Of a stretch of 61,723 nt of DNA, positions 52,054 to 61,680 are shown piece by piece. The translations under genes were made by a program, and so were the position numbers. This stretch comes from an uncultured Aquimarina sp. Its GTDB lineage: Bacteria > Bacteroidota > Bacteroidia > Flavobacteriales > Flavobacteriaceae. The notes beneath the pieces were generated by a model. It saw only the letters and a program-made list of their open reading frames with translations. It did not search any database and was not told where the DNA came from. The stretch is from contig CANLRN010000018.1 of NCBI GenBank assembly GCA_947493495.1, forward strand, positions 1 through 61,723, given 5' to 3'. The stretch's first letter is position 1. Each line of letters starts with the position of its first letter.

Positions 52054-54498
52054 ATGCTGCCTAATTTAAAAAAACTCTTACCTCATTTATTGGTTGTTTT
52101 TGGATTTATAATTGCCTCACTCGCTTTTTTTAACCCCGTTCTTAGTGGAAAAATGATATATCAGAACGATATCAAGCAGTATGAGGGTATGGCTAAGCAA
52201 CAAAATGAGCATCGTGCCAAAACAGGAGAAGAAACCTATTGGAACAATGCTGCATATGGAGGGATGCCTACCTATGCTATAGGAGCTAAATTTCCACATG
52301 ATTATATGGATAAGTTGGATCGAATGATTCGTTTTTTGCCTAGGCCAGCAGATTATCTATTCTTATATTTTATTAGCTTTTATATTTTATTGTTAGTAAT
52401 GCGAATTCCGTGGAAAATTGCAATTATAGGAGCATTAGCTTTTGGGTTTTCTGCTTATTTAATTATCATTATAGGAGTTGGACATAACGCCAAGGCGCAT
52501 GCGATAGCTTATTTTCCGCTAGTAATTGCTGGAATTTTATTGGTTTTTCAGAAAAGATATATATGGGGTTTTTTACTCACTGCCTTAGCAATGGGATTAG
52601 AAATTCAGGCAAATCACTACCAGATGACCTATTATCTTGGGCTTTTGGTATTCGTTATCGGGATTTCATATTTTATAGATGCTTTCAGAAAAAAAAGGCT
52701 TCCTCATTTTTTTAAATCTTCAGCGATATTAGTAGTAGCAGCTCTCTTAGGGATAGCTACGAATGCTACTACCTTATTAGCCACATCAGAATATGCAGAT
52801 GCGAGTATTCGAGGTAAAAATTTCTTGGCAGAAGAAAATGTAGGAGGAACGGTCAAAGATGGATTAGATTATGAGTATATTACTCAGTATAGCTATGGAA
52901 AATTAGAGTCTTTAAATCTATTCATTCCTAAACTTATGGGACTAGGTCGAGCTTCTGATCTAGGAAAAGAATCTGCATTTTATCAAAAGTTATTAGAAAT
53001 AGGACAATCTCCTGAACAGGCGGATTACTATGCCAATGGAACAGGCTTGTATTGGGGTGCGCAACCTTTTGTAGAGGCGCCACCTTATCTGGGAATTACC
53101 GTCGTGTTTTTAGCCCTATTGGGAGTATTACTTGTTAATGGTAGATTGCGTTGGTGGCTGATAGGAGGGATGCTTTTATCATTGGTATTGAGCTGGGGTA
53201 AGAATCTAGATTTTCTCACCCGTTTCTTTGTAGATAGCATTCCATTATATAATAAATTTAGAGCGGTCTCTAGCATACAAGTAATATTAGAATTATTAGT
53301 ACCTATTGCTGCTGTATTTGGCCTATATAGGCTGTTTAATGATAAAATTCCTTTTCTGGAACGACAAAAGAAGTTTTTTATTTCTCTAGGTGTTTTTGGA
53401 GGGCTGTGTTTGCTTTTTTGGTTGTTTGGCGGTAGTTTATTTAGTTTTAAATCACCTTCGGATGTACAATTAGCTATAGAGCAACCCGCTATTTTTGATG
53501 CCATTAAAGAAGATCGAATTACGATTATGAAAAGTGACAGCCTTCGTTCACTAATTTTTATACTACTCTCGGGAGGGATTTTATGGTTTGCCCTAAAGAA
53601 AAAAATAACAGAAAACATTACTTTGGTGGGGATAGGAATTTTGATCCTTATAGATTTGGTAGGCGTAGATCGTCGTAGTGTAGATAGTGATTCTTTTATC
53701 ACTAAACGAACGTATAAATCCTATTTTGCTCCAACTGCGATAGATACCAAAATCCTAAAGGATAAGTCTTATTATAGAGTCTTAGATCAGGCAAGGGGAT
53801 TTAATAATTCTCATACCAATTATTTCTTCAATTCAGTAGGAGGATATTCTGCGGTTCGCCCCAGAAAGATAGATGATATATACAACACCTATATTGGCAG
53901 TGAAAAAGTAAATTTACAAGTTGTAAATATGCTTAATGTAAAATATGTCATTCAGCAGAATGAAAAGATAGAATTAGAAGTTCAGGAAAATCCATCTGTC
54001 AATGGAGCTGCTTGGTTTATAGAGGAATTACAGTTTGTGGATGGACATAGATCAGAATTTGATGCATTAGCAGATATAGATACTAAGAAAACGGCAGTGA
54101 TTAGAAAAGAGTATAAAGAGCAATTAGCCAATTATATTCCTAGTAAAGATAGTATCTCTACGGTTTCGGTTTCTAAAACGGATCCTAATCATATGGCATA
54201 CAATTCATATACAGAAAAACCAGGATTCCTTGTGTTTTCTGAAACCTATTATAAAAATGGTTGGCAAGCATATATAGATGGAGAACCAGAAACTATGTAT
54301 CCTGTAAATTATATGCTTAGAGGGCTAAAGGTGCCGGCAGGTAAGCATACGATCGAATTTAAATTCGAACCGCAAGTAGTAAAAACAGGTAGTACAATAA
54401 CTTTAGCAAGTTCTTTTATCTTTGTTTTATTATTTTTTGGAGCCCTGTTTTTAGAATACAAAAGACGAAAAACCGACGTTTCGGAAGAGAATTCATAA
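52054..54498 (+). CDS. YfhO family multi-pass membrane protein
   Basis: Encodes 814 residues from ATG 52054 (TTG at 52048 is an alternative). About eleven to thirteen membrane helices occupy residues 8-560. The GT-C-like N-terminal loop has the acidic KMIYQNDIKQYEGMAKQQNEHR, which fits the family's DxxxQ-type catalytic region. The large periplasmic C-terminal domain contains NMLNVKYVIQQ and FSETYYKNGWQAYIDGEPE, the family's closing beta domain. YfhO proteins in Gram-positives glycosylate cell-wall polymers. It is seven bases before a glycosyltransferase gene, so it is likely in surface polysaccharide synthesis. Confidence 0.88.
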   Translation: MLPNLKKLLPHLLVVFGFIIASLAFFNPVLSGKMIYQNDIKQYEGMAKQQNEHRAKTGEETYWNNAAYGGMPTYAIGAKFPHDYMDKLDRMIRFLPRPADYLFLYFISFYILLLVMRIPWKIAIIGALAFGFSAYLIIIIGVGHNAKAHAIAYFPLVIAGILLVFQKRYIWGFLLTALAMGLEIQANHYQMTYYLGLLVFVIGISYFIDAFRKKRLPHFFKSSAILVVAALLGIATNATTLLATSEYADASIRGKNFLAEENVGGTVKDGLDYEYITQYSYGKLESLNLFIPKLMGLGRASDLGKESAFYQKLLEIGQSPEQADYYANGTGLYWGAQPFVEAPPYLGITVVFLALLGVLLVNGRLRWWLIGGMLLSLVLSWGKNLDFLTRFFVDSIPLYNKFRAVSSIQVILELLVPIAAVFGLYRLFNDKIPFLERQKKFFISLGVFGGLCLLFWLFGGSLFSFKSPSDVQLAIEQPAIFDAIKEDRITIMKSDSLRSLIFILLSGGILWFALKKKITENITLVGIGILILIDLVGVDRRSVDSDSFITKRTYKSYFAPTAIDTKILKDKSYYRVLDQARGFNNSHTNYFFNSVGGYSAVRPRKIDDIYNTYIGSEKVNLQVVNMLNVKYVIQQNEKIELEVQENPSVNGAAWFIEELQFVDGHRSEFDALADIDTKKTAVIRKEYKEQLANYIPSKDSISTVSVSKTDPNHMAYNSYTEKPGFLVFSETYYKNGWQAYIDGEPETMYPVNYMLRGLKVPAGKHTIEFKFEPQVVKTGSTITLASSFIFVLLFFGALFLEYKRRKTDVSEENS

Positions 54499-54504
54499 TT
54501 AATT

Positions 54505-55785
54505 TTGAAAGTATTACTTATTACATATTATTGGCCACCAGCTGGGGGTCCTGGCGTACAACGATGGCTTAAATTTGTTAAATACTTTAAAGGCTTTGGG
54601 GTTGATCCTATTGTTTATATTCCAGAAAATCCGACATATCCTTTACTGGACAAATCATTACTTTCTGAAATTCCAGAAGGAGTTACAATGCTAAAACAAC
54701 CTATTTTTGAACCCTATCGTTTTGCAGCAATTTTTTCTAAAAAAGAATCTAAAACGATTAGTAAAGGGATCATTGCAAAAACGGAGAAACAATCTATTAT
54801 ACAGAAATTATTATTGTATATAAGAGGTAATTTTTTTATTCCTGATGCCCGTAAATTTTGGGTAAAACCGTCCGTAAAATACCTTGAAACCTATATTTCT
54901 AATGCAGATATAGATGTTATTATTACAACAGGTCCTCCTCATAGTGTTCATCTAATAGGGAAGGAGTTAAAAGAAAAACTGAAGCTTAAATGGATAGCTG
55001 ACTTTAGAGACCCTTGGACTACTATTGGGTATCATGATAAATTGAAACTCACAAAAAAGTCGTTAGCTACACATAAACAATTAGAAAAAGAAGTTGTAAC
55101 TACAGCAGATCATATAACTGTTACAAGTTATACTACTAAAAAAGAATTTACAGCACTAACAAATCGGCCTGTTTCAGTTATCACCAATGGATATGATACC
55201 GAAATAGTTGGAGAAGTAACATTAGATACAGAATTTACAATCTCTCATATAGGCTCACTGTTATCTGGTAGAAATCCAGAAAAATTATGGCAAGTACTTT
55301 ATAATCTTACTCAAGAAAATAGTGATTTTGAGAACGCTTTAAAACTTCGATTAGTAGGGGCAGTAAGCAAGGATGTATTGTCTTCTATTAAAGACGCAGG
55401 TTTGTCAAGTTTTTTAGATGTTAAAGGATATGTTTCTCATAAAGAAGCAATTAAAATTCAAAAGAGCTCTCAGGTTTTGTTATTGATTGAGATTGATAAT
55501 GATCAGACTAAATGTATCATACCAGGCAAATTATTTGAATATATGGTTTCTAAAAGACCTATTTTGGCTGTTGGCCCAAAAGGTGCTGATATTTCAAAAT
55601 TGATAGAAGAAACAAATTCGGGTAAATTTCTGGAGTATAGCGAGTATAATGAGATGAAAAAAATACTACTCACTTACTTTAAAAAATTTCAAGAGCATAA
55701 ATTAATAGCAGATACTCAAGGAATTGAAAAATATAGTAGAAGAGAACTGACAAGAGAAATGTCTTTAGTACTGAAGAGTTTGTAA
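54505..55785 (+). CDS. Family 4-type glycosyltransferase
   Basis: Encodes 426 residues, beginning with TTG at 54505 (KVLLITYYWPPAGGPGVQRWLKF, the N-terminal GT-B motif of this group). The second domain has VTSYTTKKEFTALT, ITNGYDTE, FTISHIGSLLSGRNP and KLFEYMVSKRPILAVGP, where the family's acidic catalytic motif is IEETNSG. It transfers a sugar to a growing surface or exopolysaccharide. It overlaps none but is only seven bases from YfhO, with a flippase gene next. Confidence 0.83.
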   Translation: MKVLLITYYWPPAGGPGVQRWLKFVKYFKGFGVDPIVYIPENPTYPLLDKSLLSEIPEGVTMLKQPIFEPYRFAAIFSKKESKTISKGIIAKTEKQSIIQKLLLYIRGNFFIPDARKFWVKPSVKYLETYISNADIDVIITTGPPHSVHLIGKELKEKLKLKWIADFRDPWTTIGYHDKLKLTKKSLATHKQLEKEVVTTADHITVTSYTTKKEFTALTNRPVSVITNGYDTEIVGEVTLDTEFTISHIGSLLSGRNPEKLWQVLYNLTQENSDFENALKLRLVGAVSKDVLSSIKDAGLSSFLDVKGYVSHKEAIKIQKSSQVLLLIEIDNDQTKCIIPGKLFEYMVSKRPILAVGPKGADISKLIEETNSGKFLEYSEYNEMKKILLTYFKKFQEHKLIADTQGIEKYSRRELTREMSLVLKSL

Positions 55786-55881
55786 ATACAACTCGTTTTT
55801 TGAATATATATTTATAGTTTGCTATATGCAGTGATCAATAGCTAAAGTATTGATATATTAGGTGTAGAATTAAATACAATA

Positions 55882-57342
55882 ATGGGAATAGTAGTTAACC
55901 AATCTATAAAAAATGTAATAATAACCTGTTTGGGTTTTGGCATTGGCGCGATTAACACATTATTTTTATTCACTAAATTTTTAGAAGAGGAATATTATGG
56001 ATTAGTTTCTTATTTATTGTCTGCTTCTAATCTAATATGGCCTTTGATGGCTTTTGGTGTTCATAACACCTTGGTAAAGTTTTATTCTTCTTATGCTACC
56101 AAAATTGAGCAAAATAGATTTCTCAGTTTGATGTTGTTACTACCTATGGGGGTTGCATTGGTTTTAGGAACAGTAGGAGTTGTGTTTTATACTCAGATAC
56201 TAGATTTTTTTGAAGGAGAGAATGCTATTGTACAACCCTATGTTTGGACGATCTATATTCTGGCAGTAGCTTTATCGTATTTTGAACTATTTTTTGCTTG
56301 GACTAAAGTAAAGCTAAAAAGTGTTTTTGGTAATATTATGAAAGAATTGTTCGTTAGGATATGCCTAATGATTCTTTTATTTCTGGTGTGTTTTAAGATC
56401 ATTACGGTACAACAATTTGTGTACGCAATAGTTATTGTATATATCCTTAGATTAGGGATTATGTGTATATATGCATTACACTTGCATAAATTTAGATTTA
56501 GTTTCTCAGTGCCCAATAATTATGTTTCGATTTTTAAGTATTCCGTATTGATCTTAATAGCAGGATCTGTTGCTACCTTATTGATAGATCTGGATAAAAC
56601 AATGATAGAACGCTACCTTCCAATAGAAAATGTAGCGAAGTACGGTATCTGTGCTTATATTGCTAGTGTGATTATCATTCCATCTAGAGCGATGCATCAG
56701 ATTACGTATCCATTGACAGCTAAACTGATCAATGAAAAAGGATTTGAACAATTGCGTGAGTTGTATAAAAAAAGCTCTCTGAACCTTTTTGCAATTAGTG
56801 GATTATTATTTATACTGATCATATGTAATGTTCATGAACTTTTTGAGTTGATTCCAGAGGAATATGAATTGTTTATATGGGTAGTACTGCTAATTGGAGC
56901 AGCTAAGTTATTTGATAATTTATTGGGGACTAACAATTCGATATTATTTAATTCTGATTACTATCGATTGATTTTATATATAGGAATCGGAATGGCAATT
57001 CTAGCGTTTATTCTCAATTGGATATGTATTCCGATTTTTGGTGTCACAGGAGCAGCTATAGCTACTTTTACGGCTGTTTTTTGTTATAATTTGACAAAGG
57101 TATTCATTGTTTACCAGAAGTTTAACATGCATCCATTCTCTCCCAAAACATTTTTAGTAATACTATGTATTGTAGTATTTGGATTTGGATTTTATTTTTG
57201 GGACTTTGCATATCATCCAATAGTAAATATTAGTGTAAAGAGTATTCTTATCGTAGTAGGGTATATTGTCTTATTATATATTTTTAAGGTATCAGAAGAT
57301 ATTAATATTATTATTAAAAGAGTAATACCATTTCTGATGTAA
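55882..57342 (+). CDS. Oligosaccharide flippase (Wzx-like) of the MOP superfamily
   Basis: Encodes 486 residues with twelve to fourteen membrane helices in the MOP pattern. The N-terminal NQSIKNVIITCLGFGIGAINTLFLFTKF and the LVSYLLSASNLIWPLMAFGVHNTLVKFYSSYA segment are typical. The C-terminal helix bundle includes GVTGAAIATFTAVFCYNLTKVF. It moves lipid-linked sugar units across the inner membrane, completing the YfhO/glycosyltransferase set. It begins 97 bases after the glycosyltransferase gene. A 147-bp inverted-repeat element overlaps its stop codon. Confidence 0.87.
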   Translation: MGIVVNQSIKNVIITCLGFGIGAINTLFLFTKFLEEEYYGLVSYLLSASNLIWPLMAFGVHNTLVKFYSSYATKIEQNRFLSLMLLLPMGVALVLGTVGVVFYTQILDFFEGENAIVQPYVWTIYILAVALSYFELFFAWTKVKLKSVFGNIMKELFVRICLMILLFLVCFKIITVQQFVYAIVIVYILRLGIMCIYALHLHKFRFSFSVPNNYVSIFKYSVLILIAGSVATLLIDLDKTMIERYLPIENVAKYGICAYIASVIIIPSRAMHQITYPLTAKLINEKGFEQLRELYKKSSLNLFAISGLLFILIICNVHELFELIPEEYELFIWVVLLIGAAKLFDNLLGTNNSILFNSDYYRLILYIGIGMAILAFILNWICIPIFGVTGAAIATFTAVFCYNLTKVFIVYQKFNMHPFSPKTFLVILCIVVFGFGFYFWDFAYHPIVNISVKSILIVVGYIVLLYIFKVSEDINIIIKRVIPFLM

Positions 57343-57479
57343 AAACACCCACTTAAAATGGTTCATTTTGCTCTATACTTTAAAACAAAAATAAAACGTA
57401 GCTACGACTATGCTTGATTTTTATTTTTCGCTTAGAACAAAAAAACTTCAATTTTATTTTTGAGTATTTTTACATCAGA
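57333..57479. repeat. Inverted repeat element over the flippase stop codon
   Basis: TCTGATGTAAAAA (57333-57345) is the exact reverse complement of 57467-57479, enclosing 121 bases with a further weak palindrome (CGTAGCTACG, near 57394). The left arm contains the flippase TAA. It could be a terminator pair for convergent genes or a short inserted element. Confidence 0.45.
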
Positions 57480-57496
57480 GGTGGTATAATTTGACT

Positions 57497-58033
57497 CTAA
57501 ATCCCTGTTTCGAAACCATCAATACTTTTTGTATTTCTTTCTTTCCAGTACGTTTCTATTCGTTCTTGCCCTTGTTTTTCGGCCCAAGTTTTTAATTGCG
57601 TTCTTTCTTCTTTAAAATCCATAAAAGGCACAGCATAACCACAAGAGGTTTGTACTAAATTGATGTCCATTTCTATAATTTGCCTGCATCCAGGAGTCTC
57701 TGGGAAAAATGATATGTACTCTTGATAGATCTGATCGTTTTGATGGAATATTTTAGCTTTACCGTAGAGTCTTAAAATCATAGGCTTTCCTTCAAAAGAA
57801 CAAAACATAATCGTCATTCTATCATTTTTAAGAAGATGTGCAGCCGTTTCATTACCACTGCCAGTAAGATTGAGCCAGATAATTTTGTTTGCATTCAAAA
57901 CTCTAAAAGTATCCATGCCTTTAGGAGAAATATTTACGTTCCCTTCTGAAGCGGCGGTGCCCACAAAAAATATTTTTTGTCCTCTAATAAAATTAATTTG
58001 ATCATGATTTAATTCTGTAAACTTTTTTCCCAT
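57497..58033 (-). CDS. Pyridoxamine 5'-phosphate oxidase family protein
   Basis: Encodes 178 residues of the PPOX split-barrel type. Signatures are QKIFFVGTAASEGNVNISPKGMDTFRVL, IIWLNLTGSGNETAAHLLKNDRMTIMFCSFEGKPMILRLYGKAKIF and the C-terminal CGYAVPFMDFKEER. It probably binds FMN; the substrate is unknown. It is on the opposite strand to its neighbours and convergent with the flippase gene. It is a different subfamily from the accessory PPOX gene at 5249. Confidence 0.85.
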   Translation of the reverse strand: MGKKFTELNHDQINFIRGQKIFFVGTAASEGNVNISPKGMDTFRVLNANKIIWLNLTGSGNETAAHLLKNDRMTIMFCSFEGKPMILRLYGKAKIFHQNDQIYQEYISFFPETPGCRQIIEMDINLVQTSCGYAVPFMDFKEERTQLKTWAEKQGQERIETYWKERNTKSIDGFETGI

Positions 58034-58312
58034 TTTGGTAGTAGACTAATTTCTCTGATAAAATTAACTAATATCGTTGATTTTTTTACTTATTTGATTA
58101 AAAAAAAGAACTAATCAGTAGGGTGTTTTGCGAAACATTTGTTTTGAAGAAGAACCGTTTTAAAATGATAATTACGTTTTTAGATTTTATGTAATAGTAA
58201 AGGTACTCTAGAAGTCCTTATGAAGAATAATAAGATGAAGTTGTAACTATTTTTTAACGTTTTAAAATAAACCTTTATGCTCAAACGTTTTTTAACTAAA
58301 CAATTATAAATA

Positions 58313-60673
58313 TTGAGAACTAAACAAGCACTACACTTTTTTTTGATGTTTTTTTCATGCCTTGGTAAAGGTATTTGTCAAGAAAAATCATCCAAACTAT
58401 CTTTGAATAAACATACAATTAGTGGATATATAACAGAATCTGGGAGCAAAGAATATTTACCTACAGTATCAGTATATATATCAGAAAGTAGTACAGGGAC
58501 AACTACTAATGATTATGGTTTTTATTCGCTTACAATTCCAGAAGGGACACATGAATTAATTATATCATTTCTTGGATATAAGACCATCACTAAAAAGATT
58601 GACTTGACGGATGATCTTGTAGTTAATTTTGATATGATATTAACGACAGAAAGTCTAGATGAAATAATTATAAATGGAGACAAAGGAGTTAATGAAAGTG
58701 AGGTAACTCAAATGAGCGTAGTATCTATTAAACCATCAGAAGTAAAAGATATTCCAGCTATACTCGGGGAGAAAGATGTTATTAAAACGCTTCAGTTATT
58801 ACCTGGAATTCAACGTGGAAATGAAGGGACTGCAGGTTTTTTCGTAAGAGGAGGTACTCCTGATCAAAATTTAATTATTCTTGATGAAGCACCAGTATAT
58901 AATTCAAACCATTTATTCGGTATTTTTTCTGTGTTTAATGGGGATGCGATTAAATCAATAGATACCTATAAAGGTGGATTTCCAGCTAGGTTTGGCGGTA
59001 GGTTATCTTCTGTACTTAAAATCGATACTAAAAATGGAAATAAAGAAAAAATAAGTGGAAAGGTAAATGTTGGTATAATCTCAACCTCATTATTGTTAGA
59101 AGGTCCTATTAATAAAGGTAAGACATCTTTTATTTTTAGTGGGCGTAGGACGTATGCAGATATTCTTGCAAGACCATTAATGTCTTCTGATTTTAGGACT
59201 AGTTTTTATTTCATGGATCTTAACTTTAAAATACATCATGTTTTTAATGAAAAAAATAAAATATATTGGAGTAATTACTTCGGTCAAGATAAATTTAGTT
59301 CCAGAGATAAAGAAAGTGGAGATGATCTGAGTGCAAAATTAGCATGGGGTAATATAACTTCTACTTTGCGATGGAATCATCAATTTAATGAAAAATTCTT
59401 TTCTAATACATCACTCATTTTTAGCAATTACAATTTTGGAGTTAAAATAGATGATAAGTTTGATAACGAAGTTTTTAAATTAAAAACGAGCTCTGCTGTT
59501 AATGATTACGGAATTAAAACAGACTTTGATTATTATCCTAATCCAGAACATTCTATTCGATTCGGAGTAGTATCAACATATCATAACTTCATACCTAAAC
59601 AATCAAGAATTAGAGAAACAGGAGTTGATGATACAGATATTATACAAAATATACGGTCACTAGAGAGCGCAGTATACTTAGAAGATAATTGGAAAATAAC
59701 TAATAAATTGAGTGTTTCACCAGGAGTAAGGTTGACACATTTTCAATTTAAATCAACCAACTACCTCAATCTAGAACCTAGAGCGACTATAGCTTGGAAC
59801 TTAAAACCAGATTTGGCAGTAAAAGCATCGTATGCTAAAATGAATCAATATATCCATTTGCTTTCTTCTTCTGGAGTAGGGTTGCCCACTGATTTATGGG
59901 TATCATCTACAGATCGCTTAAAACCACAAGTTTCACAACAATATGCTGCAGGAATAGCTAAAGATTTTTTAGATCAAGGATATGCTATAAATTTAGAGGC
60001 ATATTACAAAAAAATGGACGATGTAATCTCCTATAAAGAAGGAGCTTCATTTCTTCTTCTAGAAGATTTAGAATCAGGAAAAGAAATCGATTGGGAAGAA
60101 AATATAACCTCAGGACAAGGCTGGGCATATGGAGCAGAACTATTACTGCGTAAAAAGACAGGTAAGTTAACAGGATGGCTTGGATACACACTTTCTTGGT
60201 CAGAAAGACAATTTGATGAACTAAATCAAGGAAGAAAGTTTTTCTCACGATACGATAGGAGGCATGATGTTTCATTGGTTGGGATATATAAACCAAGCAA
60301 ACGAATGACATTGTCTGGTACTTGGGTTTTTTCTTCTGGAAACAATTTTAACCTTCCTGATAGAAGAGCATTATCGAACACTAATAATTTTCCGATTAAT
60401 ATTCCAGTTTTTAATTCTGGAACTCCCTTTAATACAGAAAGAAATAATTTCCGAGGAGAAAGTTATCATCGTTTAGATTTGGGAATTCAATTTCATAAAC
60501 AATTCTCAAAGTATAGAGAACGTACTTGGGGTTTTTCTATATATAATATCTATGGCAGAAAAAATCCTTTCTTTTATTATTTTGATGATAATGGAAGAGG
60601 TACTGAATCTAAATTAAAGAAAGTATCTATTTTACAATTTATACCGTCAATTAACTATACTTATAAATTTTAG
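58313..60673 (+). CDS. TonB-dependent receptor
   Basis: Encodes 786 residues, starting at TTG 58313 (no ATG precedes the signal peptide, which ends KGICQEK). A carboxypeptidase-regulatory-like domain (about 30-120, ISGYITESGSKEYLPTVSVYI, GFYSLTIPEGTHELIISFLGY) is followed by the plug (DVIKTLQLLPGIQRGNEGTAGFFVRGG, FPARFGGRLSSVLKID) and a 22-strand-type barrel to the C-terminal YKF. Receptors with this arrangement import ligands using TonB energy. The partner DUF4249 gene is 19 bases downstream. The ligand is unknown; there is no SusD homologue, so it is not a typical glycan-uptake pair. Confidence 0.92.
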   Translation: MRTKQALHFFLMFFSCLGKGICQEKSSKLSLNKHTISGYITESGSKEYLPTVSVYISESSTGTTTNDYGFYSLTIPEGTHELIISFLGYKTITKKIDLTDDLVVNFDMILTTESLDEIIINGDKGVNESEVTQMSVVSIKPSEVKDIPAILGEKDVIKTLQLLPGIQRGNEGTAGFFVRGGTPDQNLIILDEAPVYNSNHLFGIFSVFNGDAIKSIDTYKGGFPARFGGRLSSVLKIDTKNGNKEKISGKVNVGIISTSLLLEGPINKGKTSFIFSGRRTYADILARPLMSSDFRTSFYFMDLNFKIHHVFNEKNKIYWSNYFGQDKFSSRDKESGDDLSAKLAWGNITSTLRWNHQFNEKFFSNTSLIFSNYNFGVKIDDKFDNEVFKLKTSSAVNDYGIKTDFDYYPNPEHSIRFGVVSTYHNFIPKQSRIRETGVDDTDIIQNIRSLESAVYLEDNWKITNKLSVSPGVRLTHFQFKSTNYLNLEPRATIAWNLKPDLAVKASYAKMNQYIHLLSSSGVGLPTDLWVSSTDRLKPQVSQQYAAGIAKDFLDQGYAINLEAYYKKMDDVISYKEGASFLLLEDLESGKEIDWEENITSGQGWAYGAELLLRKKTGKLTGWLGYTLSWSERQFDELNQGRKFFSRYDRRHDVSLVGIYKPSKRMTLSGTWVFSSGNNFNLPDRRALSNTNNFPINIPVFNSGTPFNTERNNFRGESYHRLDLGIQFHKQFSKYRERTWGFSIYNIYGRKNPFFYYFDDNGRGTESKLKKVSILQFIPSINYTYKF

Positions 60674-60692
60674 AAACAAACAACTTATACCT

Positions 60693-61505
60693 ATGAAATA
60701 TATTAAGATACTAGTAATAGCTATAATCTTCATTAGTATACAGAGCTGCGAAACGAATGTAGATGCAAGTGAACTTATAGACCAACAACAATTAGTAGTT
60801 ATTAATGGTTATTTATCACCACAAGAAGAACTATTAAAAGTACAGGTCTCTAAAACTGTATCCATTACCTCTGGGACTTCTGGGATTGTTATAGAAGACG
60901 CGACTGTTATTTTATCAGATGAAGAAAATAATGAAGTGATGTTAACATATTCGAGTGAATTATTTAGTTATGTAACTCCTGCAACTAATTTACCTATTAT
61001 AGCTGGTAAAAAATATTTTTTATCGGTTGATGTAGATGGTGAAGAATATACTTCTTCTTGTAGGATACCAGAAGATAAAGTAGAAAATATAGAACAAAGT
61101 GTTAGGTTTTCTCCAATTTCTTTTTCTACCGAAAGCGCTCTCAAAGTTACTATTGGCGATATTGAAAATATTAGTAATTATTATATAGTTGGAGCTTCGT
61201 TTAATGATGGTTCTAATGTATATTTTGAATTTGAACAATTTATAACAGATACTAATCGCGAAAATACAACGGTAACCGCTAATGGATTTTTTTTTCCAAA
61301 TGATACTACTGATGTGGTATTAAAAATTCAGGTGAGTAATTCAGAAAAGATATTATATGATACGCTAAGAGCTACTTTTTTGAATGATTATAATGAAGGA
61401 AACCCATTTGTAGAATCAATTATTCCTCCTTCTAACATTGAAGGAGAGAATGGATTTGGAGTATTTGCGGGTTACCAACTTACGGAAATGGAATTTAATC
61501 TTTAA
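60693..61505 (+). CDS. DUF4249 family lipoprotein, partner of the TonB receptor
   Basis: Encodes 270 residues. A lipoprotein signal ends SIQSCETNVDA (Cys19). DUF4249 features are LVVINGYLSPQEELLKVQVSKTVSI, IEDATVILSDEENNEVMLTY, GKKYFLSVDVDGEEYTSSCRIPE and the closing GENGFGVFAGYQL. The gene follows a TonB receptor gene by 19 bases, as is usual for this family, so both probably act at the outer membrane on the same ligand. The function is unproven. Confidence 0.87.
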   Translation: MKYIKILVIAIIFISIQSCETNVDASELIDQQQLVVINGYLSPQEELLKVQVSKTVSITSGTSGIVIEDATVILSDEENNEVMLTYSSELFSYVTPATNLPIIAGKKYFLSVDVDGEEYTSSCRIPEDKVENIEQSVRFSPISFSTESALKVTIGDIENISNYYIVGASFNDGSNVYFEFEQFITDTNRENTTVTANGFFFPNDTTDVVLKIQVSNSEKILYDTLRATFLNDYNEGNPFVESIIPPSNIEGENGFGVFAGYQLTEMEFNL

Positions 61506-61680
61506 ACCCTTTCTTTTCTCTTCAATCAAAAACCTTTATCCCGTAAATTCATGGTTTTTCGTTATAAAAAGTCAAAACCGAAAGATATATGGTAAACGCA
61601 GGAGTTTTTATCCGAAGAAATTGTAGTCTAGTTTTAACCCGCATTCATAGAAGGTTGTCAAGAAGCTTGTAGATGCAAGA

